A DNA stretch of 64,000 nucleotides from [Phialemoniopsis] sp. UDSM-2020 (lineage: Eukaryota; Ascomycota; Sordariomycetes; Thyridiales; Thyridiaceae): the NCBI GenBank assembly GCA_018873225.1, contig JAEILZ010000002.1, positions 992,001-1,056,000 on the forward strand, in the 5' to 3' direction. The notes under the pieces are model-generated. The model did not search any database, had not been told where the DNA came from, and saw only the letters and a program-made list of their open reading frames with translations. The position numbers and the translations under genes are program-made. Below, piece after piece: positions 1-12,035 of the stretch. The first letter of the stretch is position 1, and each line of letters begins with the position of its first letter.

Positions 1-1
1 T

Positions 2-2888
2 AGGATGGCCGAGCTAATGCAGCAAGGAAACCGATACGGGATATCAATGACTTTGCCAACATCATACTGGTATCTCCAGCACTTTGACGTAGCTGCTATC
101 CAGTCTAGCGTTGACTGGTTCAACTTCATGACCTACGACCGTATGCTCTACCATAAATATTACTCACATGCAGCCTGATTCTGACAAGAACCATAGTCCA
201 CGGGGTATGGGATGCGCAGTCTAAGGCTCTCGGTCCACACATAGCACCACACACCAATATCACAGAAATTGATATGGGTTTAGACTTATTGTGGCGCTCA
301 GGCATTGAGGCTGGCAAGATTGTCCTTGGTCTCGGATGGGTGAGTGCCAAATGGATAGACTCCCAAAGTCGCAATTCACAAACTAACAGCTCTTGTTTAG
401 TACGGAAGAAGTTTCACACTTACAGACTCCTCCTGCAACACTCCCAACGGCGTGTGTCAATTCTCAGGAGGCGCGAATGCTGGCCCATGCTCGGACGCCA
501 GCGGCATCCTAACTCTGCAGGAGATCAAAGACGTCATATCGAAGAAGAATGTGAAGCCCGTATGGGACAAGACAGCTGGTGTGAAATGGATCACGTGGGA
601 TAGCAATCAGTGGATATCGTATGATGACGATGACACCTTCGACCAGAAGCGCAAGTTTGCCAACTCTCGTTGCCTCGGAGGCACAATGGTATTGACTCCC
701 CTGTTCTCATCTTCCTTTCCTGTTTTCTTCTCTACCTTTGTTCGATCATTGACGGGAATGCTAATTGGTGATCCCATTCAGGTCTGGGCCATGGACCAAG
801 TGGACCAGAAGGCTGACAATGGCATGGCACCCGCGCCAGGCGTTACCACGCAAGATCAAGCGGATGCCAAGCAGCGGAGCGACGACATCGCAGCCGGCGT
901 CACTTGCTACACCACGGATTGCAACCAGAAATGCAAGAAAGGGACCAACGAGGTTGCGCAGAGTACGTACTCAACACTGCATATTAGCCTCGGCATTGAC
1001 TTACCAACTGCAGTGAATGGCCAACCCGGCAAGCTGTCTACCAACAACCGCTGCAAAGCGAATGAGTACCGCAGACTCTGCTGTGACGATGGCACTCGTA
1101 TGGGCACATGCCAATGGCGCGGATATCGTGGCGTCGGGTTATCCTGTATGGGAGGCTGTGACGATGGTGAGACCGAAGTCGTTCAAGATACCAACAGCCA
1201 CGACAAGAACGGGGATCGCACCTGTACGGGAGGCATACAAAGCTACTGCTGCAAGGGTTTTAAGCCCTCTCCTTCTGCCAAGGACTTGAAAGATGCAGCC
1301 AAAGATGCAGCGAAGGACGCCGCAGAGTCTGCTGCAGAGCAGGCCGCCTTGGACATCGCCGCAAAGGCGTTTTGCCGCCTTGCAGTTCCCGCTCTGCTAG
1401 CACCTTTGGAACTCATAGAGGCTGCGATCCCTATTATTGGTAAGTCCATATCACAGCTTGTTAACTTGTGCCTTGATCTATGAACGACTAACAATCTGCT
1501 ATAGGGGAAATTGCGGATATCGCCGAGATTGCTGCCACTCCTGCTTTGATTCAATTGTGCATCAAGGGAGTGGAGAAAGAAGGCAAAGCTGTGTTCAAAG
1601 TCTTTGGCAAGAAGCACACCATCAGCATGGACAAGCCAACCAAGACCAAACAGTCCCGCCCTCCAGAGTCGAGCCACGTAAGCTCCGAAATATCTTTCAC
1701 CAAGTCAATGCACATTGCTAACAGTGAGGCGTCACGCAGAGTTCGGCCAAGACAAGCAGCGCGTGCTCGAGAAAAGCGCAGAGAGATGGTCTCGTAAAGC
1801 GCGTGGCCGACTGCGACCGTGTCACCACAACCGTCATCACAGAGATCATCGACAACTTCCAAGGCCAACCCATTGGAATTCACTGCGATGGCAGCCCAGT
1901 CCTACCACTCTCGCACCCACAAGCCTGTCTAAACTACCACTCCATCATCCAGCACAACGCAGGCTTCGCCACGCTAACCTGCTCGTACTATCCTCCCCGA
2001 AACGGTAAGGGCCGGCCAGTCAGCAGCCAGTACACCGAGCAGCGCGACGTGCAGCGCTTCAGGCAGTACTTCCAGGAGCACGACTGCTCGCCGGACGAGT
2101 ACCCGCCCGCGGCCATCTGCGACTCCAACGACGGCTGGGAGGCCATCCCGTCCAAGGCCCCGGCCCTCGCCGCGCGCCCACACGCCGACCGCGGACAGCG
2201 CATCCGCCTGCTCCAGTCCAAGGACAACCAGAACGCCGGCACGCTCTTCGGCGGCTGCCCGCGCGTCGCGCCGTACGACCTCGACCGCGACGACCCGACG
2301 GTGATCCCGGGGCAGGGGCGAAGGGGCGTCGACACGGTGCAGCACCGCGTGCGCGCCGTGTACAACCGGCGGCGGTACACGATGGACTTTGCCAACCTGC
2401 AGGTGCTGTCGGCCGACGACGGCCTGGCCGCCAACCCGTGCGCGCCGACGATCGCGGGGACGACGCACCCCGGGTTCGCGCTGCTGAACCAGGACGGCTG
2501 GTGGGCGCTGAACCCGGGCGACGCGCAGTCTACGGCCGGGTGGGCTAAGCAGCGCAACGCGAGGCGCGACTGGATCGATGATCTGGACCGGTTGGTTGTG
2601 GTCGATGCCAACTCGACGAGGCATGCCTCGCCGGAGGAGCTGCGGGACCAATTTGGGTTTGACGAGTGCGCGGATCCGACGTGCTCGCGCGAGCTCGAGG
2701 CGCTGCGGGCCGTGGTTGCTGACTTGAAGGCAAAGGCATCCCCCACGGCAGCCGTTGAGGTAGAAGCCACTGCTACGGATAGTCCTAATCTGAGAAGGTC
2801 GCCTGAAGGCGGACAAGGGCCTGAGAGCCAGCCGGGGTCGAACTTTGTGGAGCCTAGGTTTCCTATGCAGACTGGTGAAAGCACGTAA
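2..2888 (+). CDS. GH18 chitinase (killer-toxin-like subgroup), 3' part, cut by left edge
   Basis: Secreted chitinase that cleaves beta-1,4-GlcNAc polymers; only the C-terminal part is in the window. Exons read as 2-140, 197-339, 401-688, 782-962, 1014-1439, 1505-1677 and 1740-2888, all joining in frame. The second half of the GH18 barrel is visible: FNFMTYDLHGVWD, GLGWYGRSFTL and the final-strand MVWAMDQVDQ. The catalytic DxxDxDxE motif must lie left of the window. After the barrel come Cys-rich segments with paired cysteines (RRLCCDDG, QSYCCKGF), then an Ala-rich stretch with repeated KDAA units near 1285-1360, then about 380 residues without a recognised domain. This long Cys-rich tail fits the fungal subgroup C (zymocin-alpha-like) chitinases. 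The acceptor at 1739 is preferred over one at about 1733 because the latter gives an immediate stop. High confidence for the family, moderate for the last splice. Confidence 0.85.
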
Positions 2889-3076
2889 GAAGCTCAGGGC
2901 ATTTGTTACATTGGAGCTCTCATAGTTAAAAGTAGTCAAGCAACTTGTTTGAAAGCCGCTTTCATCTGCAGTACCGCAGTGCGGAGAAACTTGCTGAAAA
3001 GATCTTCATTTCCCGTATGTGCTCTTTGTCCGTCGTGAACCTTATTCCCATGTGGTTCAGATAGCCATGGAAATCC

Positions 3077-3949
3077 CTATGAGTTCCGGTACCATGACTT
3101 CAGAGTCCGGTGACAACCCTCCTTGTTGTAATTATCCGGCCATCCTTTATCACGATAGATCCTCCGCAGCTCCTTCGTCTCCTGCCACTGATAGCTATCC
3201 GGCCCATCACTCTCGCACCAGTGAAATAAGCTGACATAGTCTCCCCGGTCAACATCTGGCAACCCAAGGTACCTCATCTGCCGATACTCCTCGCGCCACT
3301 GATTAAGCAATTCCTTCAAAGTCGTCGTCTCAGAGTCACACATGCGGTCGCGCCAAGCCCGCGGGTCATCCGCAGCGTATGTAGGCTCGTACTGGAACTG
3401 CGTCACGCAGTAGTACGTAACAGTGCCGTCGGACGTGTCCAGCATGTAGCACTTGCCCTCCCTGTCCAGTCCTGTGGTCAGCTGCACCACCCAGGGCGGC
3501 CACTTCTCCTCGCGGAAGGGCACAGTGCCCGGTGGCTTGTCGGCATCCTCTCCCGAGGGCCGGGCGAACCCGGCGTCGTTCTGCACGTTGAACACCCAGC
3601 CTGGCTTCTTACGCGGATTCGTGATGGTCCCGATCAGGCGATAGTCGCAGGGGAAGGCCTCGGGCGCGATCCATGGGCTGGGAGCGCGGACTCCACCGCC
3701 GAGGTAGGGCAGACGACGCAACAGCTCTACGACTTCAGGCGTCTTGCCCGGGATCTTGAGAGTCTCTGCCGTGATAGATGGCCAGCCCCCAGCCGGTGCT
3801 TTGTGGACATATTCTGCCGGGATATGTGGGAGGAAGTCGTAGAAGGCCTCAAGCTCAGAGATGACGTCGTCCCGACTGTATGTGGATGTTCTGCCGCCTA
3901 AACGAACGTCAGGAGTCGGCTGTGGTATCGTCGTTTCGGCGGAAGTCAT
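3077..3949 (-). CDS. Uncharacterised fungal protein, 290 aa
   Basis: One uninterrupted exon of 290 codons on the minus strand. I do not recognise the family with certainty. The N-terminal part has an aromatic acidic helix (SELEAFYDFLPHIPAEYVH), followed by a Pro/Gly-rich stretch with many Trp residues and a beta-rich middle (WVVQLTTGLDREGKCYMLD, GTVTYYCVTQFQYEP). This is the look of a soluble cytosolic globular protein with some resemblance to SMI1/KNR4-type ligand-binding proteins. There is no signal peptide and no membrane segment. The gene is divergently arranged with the secreted DUF8021 gene starting at 4478, with about 530 bp between the two starts. Codon use matches the neighbouring genes. 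Function is not inferred. Confidence 0.7.
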   Translation of the reverse strand: MTSAETTIPQPTPDVRLGGRTSTYSRDDVISELEAFYDFLPHIPAEYVHKAPAGGWPSITAETLKIPGKTPEVVELLRRLPYLGGGVRAPSPWIAPEAFPCDYRLIGTITNPRKKPGWVFNVQNDAGFARPSGEDADKPPGTVPFREEKWPPWVVQLTTGLDREGKCYMLDTSDGTVTYYCVTQFQYEPTYAADDPRAWRDRMCDSETTTLKELLNQWREEYRQMRYLGLPDVDRGDYVSLFHWCESDGPDSYQWQETKELRRIYRDKGWPDNYNKEGCHRTLKSWYRNS

Positions 3950-4477
3950 GATGCGCTCAGAGATGATTGCCTTCGGTATGTAGGACTTGGCATTGCTGGT
4001 CTAGACTCAATCACGGTAAGGCAAGGCATCGGGTGCTCAGGGGATGTGAGATGAGCCCCTGTTGCCTGGTGGGGGTGGGGTCAGGCCAGGCCAGGCCAAT
4101 GAGACAAGAGGGAGCTTCCTGTGATGTTTGTTACACCAATATATCCGCACGATGGTCGTCTGCGCCCCTGAGGAACGCGCGGTCGTTCATTTGATAGCCG
4201 CAGAGGGGAAGTGACTCGATTGGTGCGACATGTTGAGTTTATCGGATAGTCGATATTAGTGCACAGTTGTATTGCAGAGATGGATGCGGGGGACCATTAA
4301 TTTTGCCGTCTTGACTGTGGATATAGCCGCATCCCAATCAACGGCACTTGCAAGATGCCGGTTAGAACAAGAACCGCCGACCGGGGTACAGAGATGATAA
4401 AAGTCTGTTGAAATGGTCGAAAAATCGTTCTCGGTGTGAATTCGAACATCATATGCCCGCACGTTCTCATATCCACA
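3950..4477. other. Divergent intergenic region between the unknown gene and the DUF8021 gene
   Basis: About 530 bp containing both promoters. It has a G-rich stretch near 4068-4100 with tandem CCAGG units. I see no gene, RNA or clear operator. Confidence 0.5.
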
Positions 4478-5314
4478 ATGCGTTATTCAGTGCTTCTCAC
4501 TTCTCTGATTGCTGTCACGACCGCCGTTCCTCTGACGCAGGATGACGAGCCGGCGTGCAACAGAGACACCCTCCTAGAGCTCACAGATGGCTATATCGCA
4601 GCGCAGACCTCGGGCACTCCGGGCCAGCTAGGACCGCTATTCTCGTCCAACTTCACCTACATCGAGAACAACACCCCAACCGACATCAAGAAAGGCGTGC
4701 CCTCCAAAGCCCTCAAGATCGACCACCAGCGCGTAAACGTCGACATGGTCCAGTGCGCGACCTACATCGAGCTCGTCGCCGCCGACCCGGCGAGCCCGTA
4801 CGTCATCGGCACGCAGCTGCGCACCGACGCGTCCAAGCGCAAGATCGGCACCATCGACTCGGTCGCCTCGACGACGGGCGCCTGGCTCTTCGACGCCAAG
4901 AAGACGCTGAGCTGGGTCGAGCAGGAGAAGTGGGATGCTATCCCCGCCGACAAGCACGACAGCCGCGAGGCGATCCAGGCTGCCGGCGACGCCTGGATGG
5001 ACATGTGGAGCAACGCCACGTCCGTCAACGCCATTCCCTTTGGCACGCCGTGCTCGCGCCTCGAGGGGTCGGCGTACACGGGCAAGGGCCAGCCTGACGA
5101 CTCGTGCCGCCCGGGTATACCGACGAACCACAACCAGAAGCCGAATATCAACAGGCGCTACGTGATTGACCAGGACATGGGGTCGGTCAGCATCTTGTGT
5201 TTGTGGCAGCACATGATGGATGCGGCGGACAGCCACGAGTTCCGGCTCGAGGGCGGCAAGTTACGCTACGTGCACACCATTACGGTCTGCCCGGGAAAGA
5301 CTTGCAAGCTGTAA
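4478..5314 (+). CDS. Secreted DUF8021-type protein, 278 aa
   Basis: A single-exon gene for a predicted extracellular protein. The start at 4478 is preferred over an in-frame ATG at 4436 because it gives a clean signal peptide (MRYSVLLTSLIAVTTAV) immediately followed by the mature protein. The body matches the fungal DUF8021 family: an N-terminal helix LLELTDGYIAAQTSG, the SSNFTYIENN block, a central beta-rich region and the C-terminal DQDMGSVSILCLWQH and VHTITVC motifs, with several cysteines for disulphides. The DUF has no established reaction; members occur as secreted proteins in plant-associated and saprophytic fungi. Length is usual for the family. It is preceded by a divergent unknown gene and followed by an MFS transporter on the same strand. 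Confidence 0.8.
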   Translation: MRYSVLLTSLIAVTTAVPLTQDDEPACNRDTLLELTDGYIAAQTSGTPGQLGPLFSSNFTYIENNTPTDIKKGVPSKALKIDHQRVNVDMVQCATYIELVAADPASPYVIGTQLRTDASKRKIGTIDSVASTTGAWLFDAKKTLSWVEQEKWDAIPADKHDSREAIQAAGDAWMDMWSNATSVNAIPFGTPCSRLEGSAYTGKGQPDDSCRPGIPTNHNQKPNINRRYVIDQDMGSVSILCLWQHMMDAADSHEFRLEGGKLRYVHTITVCPGKTCKL

Positions 5315-5880
5315 GGGCCGGGTTGGAATGAAGGATGAGAAGCTATTGCTGTTTGTTTCAAATTTGATCCAGTGAAGTTCGCGTTTCTTTAGAGGCCTTT
5401 ATAGCCAGGATGTTGGTCTTGTTCCCCCCCGAGGCATTGAATCCTTCTCAGAGCGCCATACCGCTGAAAGTTTAGAACATCAAAATCACCTTCCAAATCG
5501 AGAACAAAGTGGATTCTGACATCAAAGCGCATTCGTTCATTGTCAGGAAGTGAACCCAGTTGGTTGCAGGGGCAGAGGTCTCGGAGCTAAGCTCGGATTT
5601 GTGACACGATTTGGCTGGGCTTCTGTTCGGGATTTTCGTGGCCGACCCAATTGTCTACCGCCAATTCACAACCACTCCGGCTTCAGTGTTCTGAGGGATC
5701 AAAATGATATGTAAAAGGGTTCCCAGTCATCAATTTGTAACTTGATCGTTCTTTTTTCTTTGATCAGGACGGTATGTCGATGCCTACCGTGTTCAACTAC
5801 TGCAATTCGTATTCACCTCAGCCTGCAAGTCTTGAATCCAGGATCAAGCGATTAGATACAGTTTAAGTCTTCTCTTCACC
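5315..5880. other. Intergenic, terminator and promoter region
   Basis: 566 bp between the DUF8021 stop and the MFS start. No coding pattern or repeat was found; a pyrimidine-rich tract (5750-5762) precedes the transporter start. Confidence 0.5.
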
Positions 5881-7450
5881 ATGACACCATCTCTTGATAT
5901 CGAAAGGGTTCAGACGGAACCAATCACCCCGAGAGAGAAGGTGGTGTCATGCCTTCCGGAGGCACCAGACCAATACCTTGTAAGCTGTCAGACTGAACCC
6001 CCGGCCATCTTCTCTCGCTAACTCTTGTAGGTAACCTGGGACAGCCCCGCTGACCCAAGCAATCCTCTCAACTGGCCGCAGCACAAGAAATGGGCTGTCA
6101 CTATCCTGGTCTCCCTGGGCGGCATGGCCACCATGACCTCCTCGACAATGATCGCCCCGGCCCTATCCTCGATATCCAGCGACCTCCACACCGATGACGC
6201 TACGACACAGCTCACCCTTTCCATCTTCGTGCTCAGCTATGCCTTCGGGCCCATGACTCTGGCTCCTCTTAGCGAGGTGTATGGAAGGAAACCAGTGTGG
6301 CTTTTGTCATGTTGCTTTTACGTTCTCTGGAATACGGTGTGCGGGTTCGCAAGGACCACAGGACTAATGGTTGCCGCGAGGTTCTTTTCCGGACTTGGTG
6401 GGAGTGCGCAGTATGCGGTAAGCCCAATACTACGGTCCCATCACCAATTTCCATCATCCGGGCTTGCTGACGGTCCGCTATCGATGCTAGATCGAGAATC
6501 CCGTCCTCGCAGACGTATGGCCAAAGAATCAACGCGGCCGGTCCTTTGCGATCGCGACATTCCTCCCTCTCCTCGGTCCAGCCGTCGGTCCCATCATCGG
6601 TGGTCTCCTGACAGCATCGCCGCGCCTCGGTGGCTGGCGCGGTATCTTTTGGGCGCTCTCCATGTTCGACGCGGCGCTCGTAGCCCTCGCATTACCATTC
6701 TTCCCAGAAACCCGCGCCGGCACCATCCTTGCCCACAAGGCGAAACGTCTACGCAAGCAGAGTCCGGCGTATCACACCGCGGACGAAGCAAACAATGACC
6801 TCTCACCCGCGCGCATTCTGGGGAGAAGCCTCCTCCGACCCTGCAAGATGCTGCTCACGGAGCCGTTGCTACAGCTCAGCGCCTTGTACCTTGCGTACAA
6901 TTATGGCGTGCTGTACATCGTGCACTCCACCCTTGCAACACTCTTCATCAGCTACTACAATCAGTCAGTCTCTACCTCGGGGCTGCACTACGCCGCTGTG
7001 GCGATCGGATGTCTGGTTGGCGCTCAGATCGGGGGTTACCTCATGGACCGGCACCCAACAAGCCGCATCCCGGTGATGATACCCGGTGCGGTGCTCCTGC
7101 CCGCTGGGCTATTTCTATACGGGTGGACGGCGGAACACCACGTGTTTTGGGTAGTCCCGGACATTGGGATAGGGATATTCAGCTGCGGGATCATACTGGG
7201 CACCCAGGCCATGCAGGCGCTGGTCATGGATGCTTACCCGGAGCACGTGGCCAGTGCCACGGCAGGGAGTCAGTTCCCGCGAAACTTGACCGGGTTCTTG
7301 TTCCCTCTGTTTGCGCCGCGCATGTATGCTACCTTGGGCTACGGCTGGGGCACGAGTCTACTGGCCTTCATCTTCTTGGTGATTGGCATACCTGTTCCGT
7401 TGGGACTGTGGAAATACGGCGAGAAGCTGCGAAGGAAACAAGAGTTTTGA
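5881..7450 (+). CDS. MFS transporter, DHA1 drug:H+ antiporter type, 481 aa
   Basis: Integral plasma-membrane transporter of the 12-TM drug/polyamine:proton antiporter type. Exons are 5881-5979, 6031-6417 and 6491-7450; both introns (51 and 73 bp) are phase 0. The protein begins with a hydrophilic N-terminus, then the hallmark VTWDSPADPSNPLNWPQHKKW before TM1. TM2-3 carries the MFS signature with APLSEVYGRKPVW, and TM5 carries the antiporter-type LLGPAVGPIIGG motif. The central cytosolic loop is basic (HKAKRLRKQ), and the second half has YLMDRHPTSR between TM8 and TM9. Length fits the family. Substrate is unknown; the relatives include Flu1/Qdr/polyamine exporters. It neighbours secreted proteins, with no biosynthetic partners visible nearby. 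Confidence 0.9.
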
Positions 7451-9150
7451 GGTTCGAGTGTTGTTCTTTCCCTGTTCCCTTAGATCTCTTGTAGTCTCAA
7501 CGGAATTCTGAACTCGAACGAGTGCACTCTTCCGCAATAGGTTCCCCTCGGTAGGCTGACTTGCCATATTACGATGCCAGCTGATGTCTACTTGATAGCA
7601 CTGTTGAACTCAAGCCTTTGTCACCTTATGTAAGTGGCAGCGAAGCCGAGAATCCCGAAGTTTACGTAAGAGTCGCACTGACTGCTGGGTCTGGTATCGG
7701 GGATTGCCCCGACATCTTGATCCTCCCTTGCTGTCGGAGTTGTAGTTCATGCGGTCGGAGTGATGCCTTAGATAAGCTTAGCAGTTCGTTGTCTTGATTA
7801 GGCATCATGATGCCGACATGCATATCCTCTAACCTGACTCGTGGTGGCTCGTAGCAATCTCATCCTGGCTGTGGTGTGGCGTGTGGAGACTGCATCCCAA
7901 AACCCCAGCATGTAGGATTAGACGCGCAAGAGACACGATACCGAATTGGGGCAATGCGTCAAGCCTCGCTGTTAGTTAGGGCGAACTAGGTACAGAGTAC
8001 CAATGACAATAATCGGCATTTTCCTGTATCACCCTGGGCCGACCCGTTTAGGTGGAGCCCGATGCCTTTCATGAATGTTGGAAGACCACTTGTTGTCGGC
8101 AAAAGCTGGGGATGCAATGAATGGCAGGGGCATGAGACATACGAGTACCGCGTACAACCTTTGTTGCCCGATCAAGTCATGCAACAGCCGGGATCTACCT
8201 TGCCTTGTCCAATCAGCATCTGGCAATCGCTGGGGACAATCTCCCTGACAAATCTGGAGTGGGCAAATTAATGTAAGCACTATTCCACTTTCGATGAGCA
8301 CTGATCAATCTTTACGGCCGAGTAAAACCGGCCGAATGAGATCTTATGCTCGACAGCGAGATGAATGGGCAGTGTCTCCAAATTCCAGGAATTCACAGAT
8401 GCCAGAGGATTGAATGTCGTCAACCTCGACTAGAAAGACAGGGTTGTGTAACCAAAAGCGCGGATCGGGAGATCACCTGGCGGATTGATCAGCAAGATGT
8501 CCAAAGTTTGGGGTCCAAATAACCTTAAAGTGTAAGCTTCTATCTGGCTGTTCGATGCCGGACCCCATGTCCCGCGAAGGTGGCGATGCATCCATCCGTC
8601 AGCCCTAGACTGGATGCAAAGGAATCATTCCCTGTCATTTTGCCAATAGTCTCGTTGATGCCACATGCACGCCAAGGTGACCCAGCCAACTGGATACAGT
8701 TTAGTCGATGGCTTCCACGTTGCATGTGCCGGCACCTCGATCTCCTTGGTAAGCCATGTTCCCACCACTCACACAGTCAGACCACACCAGGCATGCTATG
8801 TCCAGGGTCGATATATGTTAACACTGCGAGACCATGCGGCTAACCGGCATGCAAGTCCCCAGTCTGGAGCAATACTCAATGTCACCTGCCTAGTTGCAAG
8901 CATCACGCCTTGATTATCGGACCACGATATCCGTGGTAGCCATGCAAACGACCGATGCAACCGACTAACGTCGTCTGGACCAGCTTCCACCGGATCAAAT
9001 CTTGTACGTAAAAGCTTCTTCCCTGTGCCTGTCGTGTTCACGAAACCTTCTGCTTAAATACCAAACCCAGCATCGTCGCCATCATGAAGCTTGCATTCAT
9101 GTTCCTCAGGCTTTCTCTTGCCAAGCGCCGCTGCAGCCACAACCGCCAGC
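7451..9150. other. Intergenic region, 1.7 kb, no gene seen
   Basis: I find only short open frames with no splice support or coding character. It presumably holds the 3' end of the MFS gene and the promoter of the SGNH gene. No repeat or RNA gene was recognised. Confidence 0.45.
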
Positions 9151-12035
9151 ATGAAGCTACTGAGAACCCTCCTCCTGCTCCTGCCCCTGACGGCAGCAGC
9201 CCTGCCACAAGCCGTCCCAGCACCCCTGGGCGGCCAGCAGATCACCGACCCGGCGCGCATCGCCGAGCTCGAAAAGCAGCACGCTCACGTTCTCGACAGC
9301 CTTCGCTCCGGCAAGGTGGTCGTCGCCACCGCCGACGATCTCCGGACCACGCAGTTCGGCACCCATGAGAAGCGCGTCTTCCAGGTCTTTGGCCTCGCCG
9401 GCGTCGTCCTGATCGAGGCCATCGGCGCCGGTGTCGACATCCTCGGCACCCTCGCAGAGAGGCTGTACGTCATCTTCACCGCGTCGAGCCACGTCATCTG
9501 GCACGACTCGGATTATTGCCGCACTTATTTCCAGACGCATGCCGGTGGTGAGGAGGAGATCCAGACCTTTGCTCGGGGCTCTGAGGATATTACAGATAAG
9601 CATACACAAAAGTAGGTCCTTCAATCTGACGACTGAAAACGACTCTTGCTCACGATTTGCGCTCAATGCAGCGTTGGGTGGAACAACCCGGAGAATACCG
9701 ACCCCCCTATCCTGTACTTTGAGGACCCCAAATCCGTCGGCATATACAGTGTTCAGTTCACCGGAACCGACAAGGTGGCATGGAGCGGCATTGAAGGAAC
9801 CGAAAAGTGCGTCATTGAGGGACTCTGCAACCCGCAGTATGTCTTTTACCGGGACGGATACAACATCGTCCTCAATACATGGCGTAGGTTCTTTCCCCGA
9901 GAGAATCCGTTCAGTGACGACCACCCCCGCTGACAATACCTTCGAACGTACAGAATCTCAAGGGTTGGTCAGCGCATGCCAGTACTCCAAGGGCGAAGAC
10001 TGCAAGGGCCTCTGTTTATCAGGTGTGATGGACCAGTTTCCAAGCAACGGCGTGAAGTGGGGAGGCAACTGCGCTATTCCCTGCATCGGCGACGAAGGCG
10101 ATGGCATCCCCACGGCTCCCAAGCAGGACGCCAAGATCATGATCGCCGGAGACTCTATCTCGCACGGCATGGAGAAGGACTTTACCTGGCGATGGCGCCT
10201 CTATGAGTGGTGTAAGTACAATTCGCCCATTGATACTGCCACTCCTAGCTCTCCACTGACGATCTACTCAACCCTCAGTGGACCATCTCGGCTACCGACC
10301 CAACTTCGTCGGCCCCTGGGCCGGAACATTCGGACCGCAGCCACTCACCGTATCTCAGCCCGACAAGATCCTCCTGCCTGGCGAGCCAGCGAAGCCCGAG
10401 ACCCCAGCCGTCGTTAGCCAGTACGCAGATGCTGTCTCCCCAGACTTCGCCAACACAGCCGGTCACGCCTCACGCTGGGGTCGTCAGGCCGCCCAGACAA
10501 AGGACACCATCCAGCAGTGGGTCGCCGATGCGCAGCCAGACTACCTGCTCCTGCTCCTGGGCTTCAACGACCTGGGCTGGTTTGTCAGCGGACCAGAGGG
10601 TCTCGTCGGTAATATGGGATCGCTGATTGACAACGCTCGCAAGGCCAAGCCCGACATCAAGATCCTCGTTGGCAACGTCGTGGACAGGTCGTTCATCGGT
10701 GGCCGTCAGGATCTGGTCGATAACACCAAGATTTATAACAAGCTCCTCAAGGACACTCTCCCAGGCTGGTTCAGATGGGAATCCCCGATCGCATATGTCG
10801 ACGTCAATAGCGTGTACAACTGCAGGCCTGATTCGTGCCCCGATGGATACGATGGGCTCCACCCCACTGCCTTGGGCGAGTACCACATCGCCCAGGCCTT
10901 TGCCACGGTGCTGAAGAACAACTTCAACTTCAAAGGTCCTGATCTGGCCGTCCCGGACAATGTTCCGGCACGTACGGTCAGCACACCGGCCAATGTACGG
11001 GCACTCGCTATGCCAGAGGGTCTTTTTACGACCTGGGACAGGGTCGACAACGCCAGAGGCTACAGTATTCGGGCTCGACTCCAAGGAATGACGAGCTGGT
11101 GGTCCGAGGGCACGGTCTATCCCAACACATGGGGCAGCTGGAGGACCTGGGTGCTCAATGGCCAGAGCTGGGAATTCTCGGTGCGGAGCAACGGCGACCA
11201 CGAGGATGGGTCCGCCTGGTCTGGGGTGGTCTCTCAGACCGCCAAGATCTCCACGTCGCCCGGCCCATCGAATATCAAGACCCTGCCCGACGGTGGGGAC
11301 GGCATATCTCTCAGCTGGGATCCTGTTGCTGGGTTCGACGTCAGTCGGTATGGTGTCATCATCTGGGATCTGGACACACCTGGGGCAATCACTCAGCAGT
11401 CTGCCACGACTGGTATCAGTCACCACATCTCAGGTTTGATCAAGGGCCACCGCTACGGTACTTGGATCTCGACCTACGTCAACATGCAAGGTAGCCTGTC
11501 TGGAGGGCCCGTAGCTGTTGAAGGTTGGCCCGTCAGCGGCAGAGACGTTATTATTGGCGTAGGCGTCCCACCTCAACCGACCAATCTTCAGGCCGTCAAC
11601 ACCGACGCCACAACTGTAAGCCTGGTATGGTCCCTGCAGCCGGGCGCCGCCGGCTATATTATCTACATCAACCCTGTCAAGGACGAGTCTTCGGTCACAG
11701 TGGCCGGGAACACGACGGACAGCCTTTGGGGGGTTGCGTTCCTCTTCCCGGGGACCTGGACCTACCGCTTCTGCGTGACCTCGTACAACGGACACCTGGA
11801 GAGCGGCAAGACTTGCATCGTGCCTCCGGTCTACCCCGGTTTTGAGACACGAGATCTGACTGCGAGAGATGGCACAGTCGACATGGCCAATATTACCCAG
11901 ACCACCGGCGGCGACTACGACGTGGTCAATAACCCCAGGCTTCGCGCCATGTATGCCCAGCTCATGGAAGACAGGGCTTCGGCTGACCCATTAAGTCCAG
12001 AGTCAGCTGAACAGAGCTCAGATGACAAGCTTTAG
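9151..12035 (+). CDS. Secreted SGNH/GDSL hydrolase with three fibronectin III domains, 895 aa
   Basis: Exons are 9151-9611, 9672-9883, 9954-10211 and 10279-12035, giving 895 residues. A signal peptide (MKLLRTLLLLLPLTAAA) marks secretion. Residues about 30-280 form a Cys-containing N-terminal region I do not recognise. Residues about 285-520 are an SGNH hydrolase: block I GDSISHG (about 290), block III GFNDLGW (about 405) and block V DGLHP (catalytic Asp and His, about 502-505). These enzymes are serine esterases or acetyl-esterases acting on esters of polysaccharides or lipids. Three FN3-like repeats follow (about 540-625, 640-730, 735-820), and a hydrophilic tail ends the protein. The combination suggests an extracellular esterase with FN3 spacers. 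The start at 9151 was chosen because it puts the signal peptide at the very N-terminus. The three short introns were placed by consensus and frame. Confidence 0.85.

Noticed and set aside
4555..5097. Long overlapping Arg-rich frames inside GC-rich genes (for example 4555-5097, 1974-2939 minus, 19554-20006)
   Set aside because: They are shadow frames caused by high GC at third positions of the real genes.
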